Shown here: positions 35,342-48,683 of the stretch, one piece after another | Layout of the letters: each line of letters opens with the position of its first letter | Position numbering within the stretch: position 1 is the first letter of the stretch | Assembly (NCBI GenBank): GCA_034008185.1 | Contig: CM067083.1 | Location: forward strand, 116,272,837-116,336,836 | Origin: Gorsachius magnificus | Taxonomy: Eukaryota > Chordata > Aves > Pelecaniformes > Ardeidae | Reading direction: 5' to 3' | DNA: 64,000 nt | Position numbers and translations under genes: made by a program | Notes under the pieces: generated by a model | Databases searched by the model: none | What the model was told of the DNA's origin: nothing | What the model saw: only the letters and a program-made list of their open reading frames with translations

Positions 35342-38189
35342 ATTCATATGTCCGTCCATCCTTCTGTCCTTCCATCCCTTCTGCATTCCTCTTACATGTT
35401 GGCAACAAGGAAACATGGTCAAACTCAAACAATAAGTGCAGAAGTGATGTAACAAACCTGATTTTCAGAGAGTTGATGAAACATAGAGTGTGAGTGTTGA
35501 TAACTGACAATTGCTTAGGTTAGTACCAGTTTCAGAAAAGTTCTTCTCCTTCCGACAGATGAATCAATGAATCTAAGCATGAAAATCAATGTGTAAATAC
35601 AAGCAGCCTGATCCTGCAATTGTGGGTCTGTAAGGAATTTGATACTGCACACAATAATCCCAGTCAAGGCTGAATTATATGTAGGATTTGACAGCAGAAA
35701 GGCTGGACTTCCAAAATAAAGTTCTAGTCCTGTATGACACTGCATCCATTCCCTACATTTTTTTTTTTTTAGTGTTTTTTTCATGGTCTCTGCTCATTGT
35801 TCTGCTTAAATAATATTCTTTCATACTTCTTTATTAAAACAGATCGTAGATTCCTCAACACAGCAATATTCGGTCCCTTAAAAATCCTAGATTGATGGAG
35901 GTCAACAGAAGTTTTGTGGGATTTGTAATATCCATTTAACAGAATAATAAACTGTACCATGGAAGGCTAAGGCTATTATTATGATTACTATCACTTTTAT
36001 TTACATGTCATCAGACTTACCTAGGTATACTATAAGCAAGAAGTTTGACAAAGTGTACAGCAAAGCTCTCCTCAACTAAATAAATGCTTTCCAAATTAGG
36101 TGGCATAAAATGTTCTAATGAACTATGTCCCCCCAGAATACGCAAAGAAATCTTCCAATGTTTCTTTTAACTTCTCCCTTGAAATTCTTCTTCCCAAGGT
36201 AATCATTAACATTATTGTCAACTTTCATCAGGAGAACATTCAGTCTGCTTTCTGAAATAGGAAAATCCTCATTTATCCACTTATTTTTGTCACTGGTATT
36301 TTTGTTACCAATTCACTGTTGACTGGAATAATTTCATTAGCACTTCTTGAACTCAAGTTATAATCACACAAACAAATATGACAGATTGGTTTTGTAAAGT
36401 TATCCCAGAAGTTTACTTTATCCAAAATAGAACACATCTTTATATAAGTGCATTAATCCATAATATTCCTATATTTTCAATGCTTCCTACAGCCCTGAAA
36501 ACCCCCACTTCAAACAGGTTATATAACAGTTTAGGAAGAGGTAAAGAGGATGTCTGCAAGGACAATCGTAGGCATGAATTCCATGTATGAGAAGAAAGAG
36601 AGGAATGAAAAAGATGATAGACTCTATAATATCAAGAACGCTGTTGATAAAGTGGATGCAATGCACAGCTAAAATGTGGTTATCTTTGCTACCAGATGTT
36701 CTGGAGGTAAAACATATAAATGGGTTTAGAACAGGATCCAGAGCTCTAAGGTGAATTTACCTACACATTTGTGTTATTAAAGAGCATACCCAAACCACCA
36801 AGGAATTTTATAATCTCAAAAGCCAAGTTTGAGCAAGAACTAGAAAAGCAAGCTTCTGTAAAACTTACAGTGACAACAAAGCTGGCTACATGAAAGAGAA
36901 CTGAAAAGAAGTTCATAGACACCTCTTCACCTATTTGTTGTCTTGCAGAGCAATTCCTTGCCTCCAAACTCATTTATTAATAGCATGATTTTTTGGTTGC
37001 CCCAAAGTCTCTAGTGACTTTCAGGGATTTTTTTTCTGAATCTATCTGTTCCTGCTTCTCTCAGCAGTTTTTCAGGCACTCTGTCAATCTACAGATTCCC
37101 ATCTCTTTCCTGAATCTCACCCTTCCTTTGCTTGACACGCCTTGAACTTTTGAAGCTCTTTGGCTTCATGGAGCGTCCACTGTTGTCCAAGGGCACGAGA
37201 GGTACAGCCAGACATCCCCACCTGCATCAGACTTGGTTTTTTTTTTCTTTTTAAAGAATGTGATATTGAAAAAAGAACTGACAAGAAACATATAAAATGG
37301 GTGCTATCACTGAGTTCATAAAAGCATTCAATTTACCTCTTTTTTGTCTCATGTTTTTAGTGATAAACACTGCATTTACACCTGGTGGTGTAAAACTCCA
37401 CGACAATAAAAACACTAATCTCTGCTTGTGACAACACTCTGAAAGACAATGGGAATCACTCTGTTCTTTAGTTGTGTATGTATTTGGAAAGAGTTACTAA
37501 CCTTTTTTTATCCTAACATAGTTCACAGGGAGACAAGTAAACTGACCACCTTGGTCAACTTTTGGTTGACTTGATCTGGGCATCTCTGGATCCCTGCCCT
37601 GAAGCTGGCTGTTTTCTTTTCTGCATCTACAGCACAGTATAATGACAAAAAATGGGTCACATGCATTTCACACATACCTCTAAACTAGCAAGTAGTTAAG
37701 ACAGCTACTAAAACAGGAGGTGGTTTCCAGGCTTTGTCAGTTAGATAGGAAGGCTAGAAGGCTGTGGAAGATTTCCCTTAAAGTGATTGGAGGCTTTTGT
37801 TTCTTTTCTTTTTTTTTTTTAAACTCTATTCCCCAAGCAAGCCTGAAGCTGTTTGCTTGAATCCAACAACTATTAAGCAAACTTCAGGGCTCAGCTCACA
37901 AAGTCCTACAGGGTTTGCACAGCCCAGTTTTCTAGATGTAATTAATCAGCTCCTCTTCTCACCAAATCAAAGTCCCTGCATAACTAACTGTGAAGTATTG
38001 TTGCTAAGTCTATGAAGGGAATAATCTCCTGAAACCTTGTCTATGACTTCTTTAGATGCTTCCCAGCTTTGCTCCTTGTGACTCCTTATGATTTTTATTT
38101 TTTTCCCTGAATCAAACACCTCCAGAGCAGGCACACCTCCATCAGAGAGCAAAATTGCAGCAAAAAGCGTTTTTTTCCAGACACTTCCT
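35342..38189. other. Unique sequence, no gene seen
   Basis: AT-rich sequence without a recognised gene or repeat. The small frames at 35515-35784 (-), 36378-36590 (+), 36761-36973 (-) and 37797-38015 (+) have no recognisable features. Confidence 0.5.
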
Positions 38190-38293
38190 GAGTCAGGGAA
38201 AAGCCAAGGAACTGCTGGGGGAGAGCAGCTCATCAGAGGGCTGCTGACGAGGTGTGGCTGGAGCTAGCCCTGACTGCAGCAAACCTCCACTCC

Positions 38294-38301
38294 TATAAAA
38301 G
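38294..38301 (+). promoter_or_regulatory. TATA-box-like motif before CR1 ORF1
   Basis: CTCCTATAAAAGGGAGCC gives a textbook TATAAAAG at 38294-38301, 22-29 bp upstream of the ORF1 ATG at 38323. At that distance any transcript starting 25-30 bp downstream would begin at about the ATG, so it may be fortuitous. It could also be part of the CR1 5' UTR. Confidence 0.25.
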
Positions 38302-38322
38302 GGAGCCTTAGGGAACACCAAC

Positions 38323-39161
38323 ATGAAAGGGAGATCGAATAGTGGACAACACCCTATGCTCCCTGTCTCAGACCCAATAGACATGCCTCGTGCAACGGAG
38401 GACTCCCTATCATCTCTCCACCTAGCTGAACAGATAAATTTAGGAGATGAGGGGAAATGGCAGCAAGTTCGTCCCCTGTGCGGCAGGCAGGTCTCCCCTG
38501 TGACAACCTTAGCCTCCCAGGTTCCCTTGCATAATAGATACAAAGCTCTGCAAGCGGAACTGAACCTTAATGAGGGTGATGGTTCTCGCAGCTTAGAAAT
38601 GTTCTCGCGGTTAAGACAACCTAAGACCTGCCTCAAAATGGCTTTTTTAAAGAAGAAAAGACATGTCGTTGTCATAAGGGACTCCCTTTTGAAGGGAAGA
38701 GAAAGCCCAATATGCAGATCAGACCCATTTCATAGAGAAATCTGCTGTCTACCTGGGGCCTGGGTTAAAGATGTGGAAATAAAACTTTCAACTCTTGCAA
38801 GGCCCACAGGTTATTACCTATTATTGATTTTCCAGGTAGGCAGTGATGAAATCTCAACAAGAAGTCTGAGGGCAATTAAGAAGGAGTTTAGGGCCTTGGG
38901 ACAAATGGTGGAGGAAGGGATCAGGTGCACAAGTAGTGTTCTTCTCTATCATTCCTATTACAGGGAATGATGAGGAAAGGAACAGGAAGAGCCAGAGAAT
39001 AAATACCTAGCTCTGAGCCTGGTGTGAGGAACAGAATTTTAGGGTTTTTGACTATTGGGTTGGCCTACACAACACCAGGTCTTCTGGCAAATGATGGGGT
39101 ACACCTGTCTCCAAAGGGAAAAAGGATGCTTACCAAGTTAGCAGGGCTCATTGAACTTTAA
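38323..39161 (+). pseudogene. CR1 ORF1 (SGNH/GDSL esterase-type), degraded
   Basis: ORF1 of CR1 encodes a protein with an SGNH-hydrolase (esterase) domain. The frame is open for 215 codons (38323-38970). It includes VVVIRDSLLKGRESPICRSD, the position of block I, where GDS is expected but the Gly is Arg at residue 119 (AGG at 38677-38679). RPTGYYLLLIFQVGSDEI follows. After a frameshift and stop near 38960-38970 the rest is readable in other frames (GNDEERNRKSQRINT). The last piece has NDGVHLSPKGKR with the expected Asp-His pair of block V at 39093-39104, and a stop at 39159-39161. The N-terminal 100 residues show no zinc-finger or RRM pattern that I can recognise. The copy is dead because of the frameshift and the block I change. 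Confidence 0.8.
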
Positions 39162-41888
39162 ACTAGATTTGAAGAGGGAAGGAGATGAAAGCAGGCTTGC
39201 TAGAAATGGGCCTGGGGTTGGCACACCATTGTGTGAGGGACAGTGTGCTAGTAAGGTCCTTTGGTCTGTCACCTCAGAGGAAGTGGCAGATGGTAATCTG
39301 AGTGGCAGGAAAGATGCAAAGTTTATTGATAGCTTAGTAACAACTGTGATTAGTCACTTCCCCCCCAGAAGAGTGGTGGGATCAATAGCCCAACTGACAT
39401 GCGTCTGTACCAATCCTCACAGCCTGGGCAACAAACAGGAGGAATTAGAAGCCATCATGCAGCAGGATATGATGACAACTGTAATATAGATGCCATCATA
39501 TAAACGTGGTGGGACAACTCACATAACTGGAGTGCTGCCATGGATGGCTATAGAATCTTCAGGTGGGATAGGCAAGGAAGGAGAGGCAGTGGAGGTAGAC
39601 CTGGATGTTAGAAGGTGTTTTTCTTGCCTTGAGCAAAATGATGGTGATGATAAGATTGAGTGTTTATAGATAAAAATCAGGGGAAAGGCCAAAAAGACAG
39701 ATATCATTGTGGGAGTCTGTTATAGACCACCCAACCAGGAAGAAGAGACAGATGAAATATTTCTACAAGCAACCAGGATAAGTCTCATGATTTCTAGCCC
39801 TTCTTATTCTGGGGGACTTCAACTTACTGGATGGCTGCTGGAAGTACAATACAGCAGAAAAGAAACAGTCTAGGAGGTTCCTGGAGTGTGTGGAAGGCAA
39901 CTTCCTGACACAACTGGTGAGTGAGCCAACTGGGGAAGGCACCTTGCTGGACCTGTTGTTTGTGAACAGAGAAGGCCTTGTGGGTGATGTGACGGTTTGA
40001 GGATGCCTGGGGCACAGCAATAATGAAATGACAGAATTCTTGATTGTTGGTGCAGTAAGGAGGGGGGTCAGCAGAACTGCCATCTTGGACTTCTGGAGGG
40101 CACGCTTTGGACTCTTTAGAAGGTTGGTTGACAAAGTCCCTATGAAGGAAGTCCTATAGGGAAAAGGAGCCCAAGAAGGCTGGATGCTCTTCAAGAAGGA
40201 AATCCTGAAGGTGTAAGAGCAGGCCATCCCCATGTGACGCAAGATGAGCCGGCAGGGAAGAAAACCACCCTGGCTAAACAGAGAGCTTTGGCTGGATCTC
40301 AGAAAAAAGAGGAAAGTCTATGAGCTGTGGAAGCAGGGACAGGCATCTCAGGAGGACTACAAGGATGATGCAAGGTCATGCAGAGAGAAAATTAGAAGGG
40401 CTAAAACCCAAATACAATTTAAATTGGCCAATTTTGTGAAAGATAATAAAAAATGTTTTTATAAATATATTAACAAATAAAAGGAGAGCCAAGAAGAATC
40501 TCCATCCTTTACTGGATGCAGGGGGAATCATAGTGACAAGCCCCTTTCCATCATTTATCAGCAGTCCTGGATGGCTGGCGGAGTTCCACTTGACTAGAGG
40601 TTGGCAAATCTGACGCCCATCTACAAGAAGGACCAAAGGGAGGATGTGAGGAACTACAGGCCTGTCAGTCTGACCTCAGTGCCGGGGAAGGCCATGGAGC
40701 AGATCAACCTGAGTGCTATCACATAGCCCATCCAGGACAACCAGAAGATAGGGCCCAGTCAACATGGGTTTATGAAAGACACATACTGCTTGACTAACCT
40801 GATTTCCTTATATGACAAGATGACCTGCTTAGTGGATGAGGGAAAAGCTGTGGATGTAGTGTACCTAGACTTTAGTAAAGTCTTTGACACCATTTCCAAC
40901 AGCATTCTCCTAGAGAAACTGTCTGTCCGTGGCCTGGACAGGCATACTCTTTGCTGGGTAAAAAAATGGCTGGATGGCCAGGCCCAAAAGGTGGTGGTGA
41001 ATGCAGTTAAATCCAGTTGGTGGCCAGTCACAAGTGGTGTTCCCCAGGGCTCAGTCTTGGGGCCAGTTCTGTTTAACGTCTTTATCAACAGCCTGGAAAA
41101 GGGGACTTGGCAGTAAGTTTGCAGATGACACTAAGCTGGGTGGAAGTGTTGATCTGCTTGAGGGTAGGAAGACTCTAGAGAGGGACCTGGACAGACTGGA
41201 TGGATGGGCTGCAGCTATTGTATGAGGTTTGACAAGGCCAAGTGCCGGGTCCTGCACTTGGGTCACAGCAACCCCAGGCAGTGCTACAGGCTTGGGGAAG
41301 AGTGGGGTGCTGATTGACATCTGGCTGAATATGATCCAGCAGTGTGCCCAGGTGACCAAGAGGGCCAACGGCATCCTGGCTTGTATCAGAAATAGTGTGA
41401 CCAGCAGGACCAGGGGAGTCATCCTTCACCTGTGCTTAGCACTGGTGAGGCCACACCTTGAATACTGTGTTCAGTTTTGAGCCCCTCACTACAAGAAAGA
41501 TGTTGTGCTGCTGGAACATGTCCAAAGGAGAGCAACAAAGCAGCTGAGGGGTCTGGAGCACAAGTCTCATGAGGAGCAGCTGAGGGAACTGGGATTGTTT
41601 AACCTGGAGAAGAGGAAGTTCGGAGGAGACCTTATCGCTCTCTACAACTACCTGACAGGAGGCTGTAGCGAGGTGGGGGTCGGCCTCTTCTCCCTGGCAA
41701 TGGGTGATAGGACGAGGGGAAATGGTCTGAAGTTACGCCAGGGCAGGTTTAGGTTAGACATTAGGAAAAATTTCTTCACAGAAAGAAGTGTACAGCCCTG
41801 GAATGGGCTGCCCAGGGAAATAGTCGAGTCCCCATCCCTGGAGGTCTTCAAAAGACGGGTAGACAAGGTGCTTAGGGACATGGTTTAG
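39162..41888 (+). pseudogene. CR1 ORF2 (endonuclease and reverse transcriptase), degraded
   Basis: ORF2 supplies the endonuclease that nicks the target and the reverse transcriptase that copies the element RNA. The AP-endonuclease is visible as TNPHSLGNKQEELEA (39410-39455), VGVCYRPPNQEE (39711-39745) and GDFNLLDGCW (39812-39841). It ends at LGHSNNEM (40008-40031), where the family's catalytic SDH is changed to SNN. After the KAKTQ-type linker (40244-40480) a deletion removes the RT start. RT motifs then follow: [43 protein letters not shown], a frameshift, and [10 protein letters not shown]. The final 127 codons (41505-41888) are open to the ORF2 stop at 41886-41888. Stops and frameshifts throughout, plus the changed endonuclease site, mean no activity. 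Confidence 0.85.
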
Positions 41889-41960
41889 TAGTGGACAGGT
41901 ACAGTTGGACTCGATGATCTTAAAGGTCTTTTCTAACCAAATGATTCTATGATTCTATGA

Positions 41961-44900
41961 CTCCTCTTTCACGCACCTCTTTCTTCCTAGCCATACTCTG
42001 TGAAATATGAAACTGTGTCCGGGTGGCCAGATTCGCACATGTATGAATGCAACCAAATTAAACTGCAGTCTCACCTGATTGTGTACACACTAGAAATGCC
42101 ACACTAAGAAGAATTTAAAGAACCCCAGAGGAATAGTTTATATTGCAGAAGTCAATGATGGTAAATCCAGGTAAATCCTATTTTAAGACTGGAGTTAATT
42201 CAAAGGGCAAAGGGACTGGCAAAGAAATGGAAAAAAGCTGTCAGTAAATTTTCAGTTATTTAGCTTTGTCTTATGACTGGGTTGTATGGATCAGAGAATA
42301 TCAGATATTTAAATCCAAAAAAATATCTGTGCCTGTAATGAGGCTAATCAGAACTACAGTTAATTTAAATGAGTCTTTCATGTTTTATTCTGGTATTCAG
42401 TAATCCATTTTTCCTCATATGCTGTAGCATTTTTCCATTTTATCTATGGAGAAGGAATCTATCCTTGAGCTTTGAGACAGTACAGCTCTGAATAGTGCAG
42501 CTGAGCCCTGATTACACTATCTATGATTATGGTAAAAACAGAATTTCCTTTTGCCAAGAAATTTCCATATTTCAAAAATGTTTTCAAACTAAATGGATAA
42601 AAAATGTTGATGTTTCCTGGAGAACAGACATTCACAACAATTTATATTAGAAAACATTGACTAAGCATGATGATAATGACTGAACTTCTTTGAATTTGTC
42701 TTGATAATCTCAAACAGCATACAAATCACCTGTTCATCTACAGGATCAAGTACACAGCTGTAATAATGAATATAATCTGAAAACCAAAACACAACCAAAC
42801 ACACTTATGTTCCAAAACTTACTATTTTCAGCTGCAGACCTCAAAGCCTATAGCCAGGATTATTCTGCTTTAGATAAAAAATAGTAGCTAATTAAAGAAA
42901 CATTCCCAACCATTCCTCAAGTTGAACACTTCAGAAAAATGTTGTTGTATGGAAGAAATTTTCCCTTTAAAAATGTCACAAAAATGTGCTATTTCATCAA
43001 AGATATTTCAGTTTTAACCAAAGGTCTTTTGTAAAAGCGCTGGAGTGCTGAAAAGCTAGGAGGAGAAAAGCACTTCAATGTTGTGCAATTCATGGTCTAG
43101 GATACTACTGTAGGATGTAGAAAATCCTCTTTATCAGGTAAAGCATCAATGAAAAACTGGACCAGGCACATTTGACATCACCGGTCCCAGAAGAAGGCTC
43201 CACTCACTTGTTTTCCCTAACATTGCAGTACCTGTGTTTCTGGTTGCAGTTAAAAATGCAAGTTGTCCACCCATTCTCTGTAGATTAGCGGTATTAAGAG
43301 ATAGCCACAGAGCTTTCATTAAACACCTTTTAGTTTTCCACTGAAATGCTGTTAGCATACTGCTGTATGTTTATAAAATCTATAGCTTATATCTGTATAT
43401 CTCGGAAGAGAATTAAAAAAAAATTCTACAAGTAGATGCCATGGGAGCCAATTCAAGTATTTAGACACATATGCTTAAGTTTAAGTTACCTAATATATTT
43501 GTCTTAATCCGTAGAAAGTTTCTCTTAATATCCATCTTAAATCATTACTGACACAGCCTATCGACTAAATTTAAACAAGACCAAATTATTGCCTTTTCTT
43601 TTGTGATGGACTTCAGCCTGCTTAAAATTTGTTCTCATGTCTTCTGTAATTTTTTTTCCTTTTTCCTTAATAATATAATTTTTTTTGATTTCTCCTCCTA
43701 GCAATATTTTCTAGATCTCTGACCAGTCAGCATCACTGCTTTTCTCAGGACTGTTCCAACTTGTCCATTTTTCAGATTCAGGAAACTGTATGAAGCTTTG
43801 TTGTTAGGGCTTGTTGTGAGTGCACTGTAAGGATAACGCTATACTTTTATTCAAACGTCAAGTCTGCTGCTTGAATGGAGAGCCAGACGTACGGGGTTTT
43901 TTAGTGTTATCAATTGATTTCTCTCAAGTCCTGAAAGTAATTGCCCTAAATACACTTATAGATTCATCCTAAAAATAACCAAATGCCATATAAAAGATGC
44001 TGACGTTTTCCTGACAAGTGTGATTCATGAGGAGCAGCAGTGTGATGACTGGAAATTTTCCCAGCCAAAGTGATTACAGTGATAACCTCACTATATGGGA
44101 TGAACTGACTGAACAGCTGGTTTTACATTTACTCTTTATATATGCACAGCTGGCAAGTACCATCTTTTGGATAGACAGATGGATGTCTGTTTGTTTGGGG
44201 AGGAGATAACATATTTATCATGCATCCGCTGTCATCTTCTGAGACTATGCATTGCAATAAATATTAAACGTAAAGCTTCAAATTATCAGAGAAAAAGGAA
44301 TTTTAAGCCTCTCTATGTGGTGCAGTTGGTGTTATAGCTTGAAACACTGGTTACTGCTGCAGTTCTGCAAGGCTTGCTCAAACATTATTAACAGGGACGG
44401 ACTGAGATTACCAACAGTAAAGAAAGTGATTTGATGGCATAGGCACAAAAAGGTGGGGGAAAACTAGGATGTGAACTGTCACGACCTTCACCTGATTTTG
44501 TGGAGTTACCTGTGCACACACGCTCGCCCCTGGTGGCATTGCATGTGCCTCTCACGGCAGTTACAGTGCATTGCACAGAGGGTAAATGCATGCACATGTG
44601 CCATCGATGTGGAAAGCTACCATGCTAAGTGTTTGCCCTAGTGTGGCTTGCAAAACCAAAATTTAGCCAGTTGAAGTGATCCACTCTGCAAGAGTGGCCA
44701 TGCCTGCTCCAGTATAAATTATTCTCCTAGTGGAATGTTTTCGCCCAAACTAAAAGCTCTTTGAGATGCTGTCCGTGGTAACTGATGATTGCCATTCCTG
44801 CACTGCAGGTGCCACCACCATGCAAATAATTTACAACCATTTCCATAACTTTACCAATAAAATAATATGAAGCCTGCTTGTAGACAAACCCACAGTTCCT

Positions 44901-47900
44901 CAGGTCTTCCAGAATTACAACACTTCCAAAAGCAGCCAGTAAAACTATCTCTTTTTACCTGTGTGTTCTCTCAGCAGAGCAAAAATGCCTCCATGGTTCA
45001 TTCTCATTTTATTTAATGCGCATGGTGAAAACTTATGAGGTCACAGGGATTTATGCTAGCAGATTTGGCGGCCTTTTAATATTTACTTAGGCTGTAAAAT
45101 ATAATTTGAATTTTGGAAGTATTTGTCATTGTATCTAAGATGGATAAAGGTATGTTTATTATAGCTGTATTTGCTATGTGTGATTTACATTGTTATATGT
45201 TGACTTTTCATTTCCTCAAATGTCACAGTTGCATTTTTGTCTTTCTAACTTCCTCGAAGTATAGAAAGTTAAATATTTTTTCCACGCTGATGGTGATCAA
45301 ATCTTGTTACAAAGTCTTAGGATCAGACTGCTATACCTACCAAGCGATGACTTATTGTTTGAAAAAACTTCACGATGCCTTCTGTTGTCAATATAGTATG
45401 ATTCAGCACACCCAAAAGCCTCATTGTATAGTCCATACTCAAGATCTATGTTTGTACTACACTAAACCAGCAGCCTGGGGAGTGGCCATAAGCAGAATCT
45501 CTTCTTATTTCTTCTTTTTCTTTTCCTCCCTCTTATTTTCAGTGTGAATTCTTCTCTTGGGCATCTCTCTTGCATACTCTGAAGTCTCTTCCTGCAAGTT
45601 TTGAACAACAGCCTCAAAGAAGACTTCATTTTGCTTTTAAAAGATGATTTAAACACATCCAAGGAGTTTATTCTTTTTCCCAGGGCATAATTGTCATTCA
45701 TTATTTTTTTTTCCCCTCTCTCCAGTCTAGTTGTATAGAAGGTAACTGGTTTATCCAATCCTGAGGCATTAGTTTTTAGATTTTAAGTTGTGGGGCATTT
45801 TCTTCTTGTTTGTATATTTGTTTAATATACACTGATATACCTACCACATAAAGTACTTCTGTTGATTTAGACAGTAGTTTGTTTGCACAGGTCACATTAA
45901 TAAATGATCTAAGTAATTTCTAAGTCCTTGCCACTATTAAACATTGTTACCCTGTTTGCTTCAGTTATAAGCCTTATCAGCAACAGTTTTTTATTGACTT
46001 TCAAATTACAGAAAAAAGTATTGAATAGTTGCAGCCTTTCATAAAAACAGATCCAGTGAGACTTACGCCTGGTTTATGTAGGGAGTCACAGCCCAGGCAC
46101 ATAATCTTTGCCAAGGAATATCAAATACTAGGCAGAACAAAAGTACCATTCACTGCATCTCTCTGCCTCCTCATCTGTAGACTGTGAAACTCCCTTGGCT
46201 GATGCCTGCACAACTTTATGTACAGTCCTGTACCTTATTTCTGTATCTCTAAATTTTGGATGAAGAGAGTTTCTCTTACTACATATATTCATCAGGAGCT
46301 CAGACTCCTTGGACACTTTAAGCCACTGTTGAAACAGTAACAGCAATTAAGCAGCTGACCATATAGCAAAGAAGATCATATAAGCTATTTTGCAGGAAAT
46401 CTGCCCTCCTATTAGCTGTCATTTAGACTGTACATAGATTAGATTCCATAGTTCACCACTTAATTAAAAATAAAGGCATATTTTCAAAATTACTGAAGAC
46501 CTATAGTTTCCACAAAATTCAGAGAAATCTGTGACTTTTCACTGTTTCTGATAATGAAACCTTTTTATTTAGCTGCCTAAGTACAAACTTAGATGCCTCT
46601 AAGGTGTTAAAATTTTGGCTGGTGTTCAGCCAAAATCAATCAAAAACTCATAAAAAACAAAGGTAGCACAAAACCCACCCAGATATTTACGGTACAACGG
46701 GCTAAGTGTTTTGAGGAATAAGAACTGCTCTTAGGTACCTAGTCTTTTGCACATGTGGTTTACTCCCCCAACAAGGAGCCAAAATACTTGAGATCTAAAG
46801 AGCATCTTGGCATAACATTAACATTAATAGGATCTGTTGCTTACAGAAAGAAAAAAAGGAAATCTTTACTTGTAATTTTGCTGCCTTGCAGTCTCTGGTG
46901 TGGGCAGAGGTAACATTTGAGAAACATCTATCCTGGAAAAAAATATAACACTGAAGGCATCTAATGGCAAGGTTGGGAAGTCAAATGACAGATGCTTGAG
47001 AAGACAAACAGCAAGGGAGTTTGAGAGTTAGACAGCAGATGCACAGCAAGGTAAAAGGGCTCATCTGAGAGAACACCTGCCATTTTTCATGCACCTGTTT
47101 AATTTTTGAACTATAATATTTCTGGATGTGAGGGGATGTGAGGAGGCAAAACCGAAGCCACAAACCCAAGGGGGTGAGGTCTTAGTTTTTTTATTTGGGA
47201 CTATCAGCATAGTTGCCCTCACGAAATCCTTAGTGTAATCAAATGAAGCAGCTGTTTGCATTGCTGGATCTATTCAGACTGGGAAAAAAGGGGTAAACAC
47301 TTCTAATGCAAATATCAGCCTTGCCTCTCTACACTTGCTGCAATGATTCTGTTATTTAGCCACTTACGGTGGCAACTGGTGCAGAAAATCTCCGGAGCAA
47401 ACAAGGCTTTAATTAATAATCAGTTATTTTCCACAATAATTAATTGGGAGGAAGCTCGGTTTAATGCTTAGACTTGAATATGTCTTTGTGGTCTGATAGT
47501 AAAGTGGTTTATTCAATTGCTTTATTAATATTTCTTGTATATCTGTATGTCAAATTTTAGGATAATGCTATGTTTCTCATATCTGATAAAGAGAAGGAAT
47601 AGAAATGTGAAGTGGTACTAATCATTAGGATGTGTTGGCTTATTGGAAAATCTAGTGACTGAAAATTTTAATGACTTTTCACACTAAATATAAATAATCC
47701 CTAAAGGGAAGTTGGCGTTGCTATGAATGCTTGCTTCACAAGCCCTTAAAAAATGGAAGATTGTATCTAGCATATCACAGGAAATTCTTTTATTCCTCAA
47801 ACCCCAAACATTGAGGCATAACATTACAATATAGAAAATGTATCTGTATAAACTCAAGAACACATGTGCAAATGTCTCAAAGTTCACAGGATGAAGTAGA

Positions 47901-48683
47901 AGAGTTTATTCCATGCTTGGAAAATTCTTCTGTACTATCTATACAAACAGTAATAAAAAGTCATGGCTCTCTGTGACAAACACAATTTGTTATACACAGT
48001 TCAATGTGTATAACATGTAATTTAATTAATACATTAAACATTGAGAAATCTTGTTCCAAATCTGACTCAAGGATAGAGTTGCAATCCTTTTCCTTTTACC
48101 TGCAGCACGACCCACTTTCTTCTTTCTGGGCCTGATCTGCTGATAAGTGAAGTTAATGAAAATAATTCTGTTTCATTCAAGGGAATATTGGATGGGACTG
48201 TACCTTTCCCATTTGTACGTTTCTCCTGGTTTACTTTGCCTCTAGGAGTTACGAAGTTGTATGACGTTCTTACACTGTTTTGTAAGTCTTCAGTTTCTTT
48301 TGGATTGTTTCTACTAGTGTACTTGATGAATAAATATAACCAAATAGCCAACTAACCATAAAAAGACATGGGAGAATGCATGAAAATGTATTAATCTAGA
48401 CTCAGAAATATGCTAAAAATTATTTTCTCTCCCTATCATCTCATTTTGTTGAATTTATATATATATATATATATATAATTTTTGTTGTGTTTAAAGCAAT
48501 GTGTATATATGGCATTTAATAATTTTTTTCCCAGTGGTACCTATTTCTATTTCTACTGTCACTTCATTTTTGGTAACATTTTATACAATATAGTAAGTGT
48601 TATAGCAAAAGAGAGCAGTTCAAGATCTCAGATCAATGTTATTTTATGTATATCACATGTAGCAAGGAAATATTTTTTATCAC
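41961..48683. other. Long unique AT-rich stretch, no gene seen
   Basis: About 6.7 kb without any recognised repeat apart from small A/T runs and a (TA)n of about 22 bp at 48457-48477. The frames at 45113-45547 (+, 144 codons) and 45462-45758 (-) have no recognisable domain. Two short blocks look less neutral than their surroundings: about 45040-45110 (GCTAGCAGATTTGGCGGCC) and about 47360-47480 (several TAATTA-type sites). They are candidates for conserved non-coding elements only. Confidence 0.45.

Larger units (their letters stand above)
38190..41960 (+). mobile_element. Nearly full-length CR1 LINE, inactivated
   Basis: The longest CR1 here, about 3.7 kb. In order it has a possible 5' UTR, ORF1 with an SGNH esterase domain, ORF2 with AP-endonuclease and reverse-transcriptase domains, and a 3' end with terminal repeats (AAATGATTCTATGATTCTAT). 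Against the copy at 56160-58063 it lacks about 244 bp around 40535, which removes the start of the RT domain. Against the copy at 19974-21042 it lacks 31 bp at 41317. Frames carry many stops and shifts. The 5' boundary is uncertain: it may lie anywhere from about 38180 to the ORF1 start at 38323. The 608 bp at 40927-41534 are nearly identical to part of the minus-strand copy 20 kb away. Confidence 0.9.

Noticed and set aside
35073..35510. 145-codon Gly/Arg/Lys-rich repeat protein (and two overlapping frames)
   Set aside because: Translation of the 13-bp minisatellite. All three minus frames are open for purely arithmetic reasons.
38323..38970. 215-codon plus-strand frame, considered as a host gene
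   Set aside because: Its motifs and the downstream NDGVHLSPKGKR identify it as CR1 ORF1 followed by CR1 ORF2, not a host gene.
45113..45547. 144-codon plus-strand open frame
   Set aside because: No domain, no codon pattern suggesting selection, and a hydrophobic, low-information composition in AT-rich DNA. One frame of this length is plausible by chance in 64 kb read in six frames.
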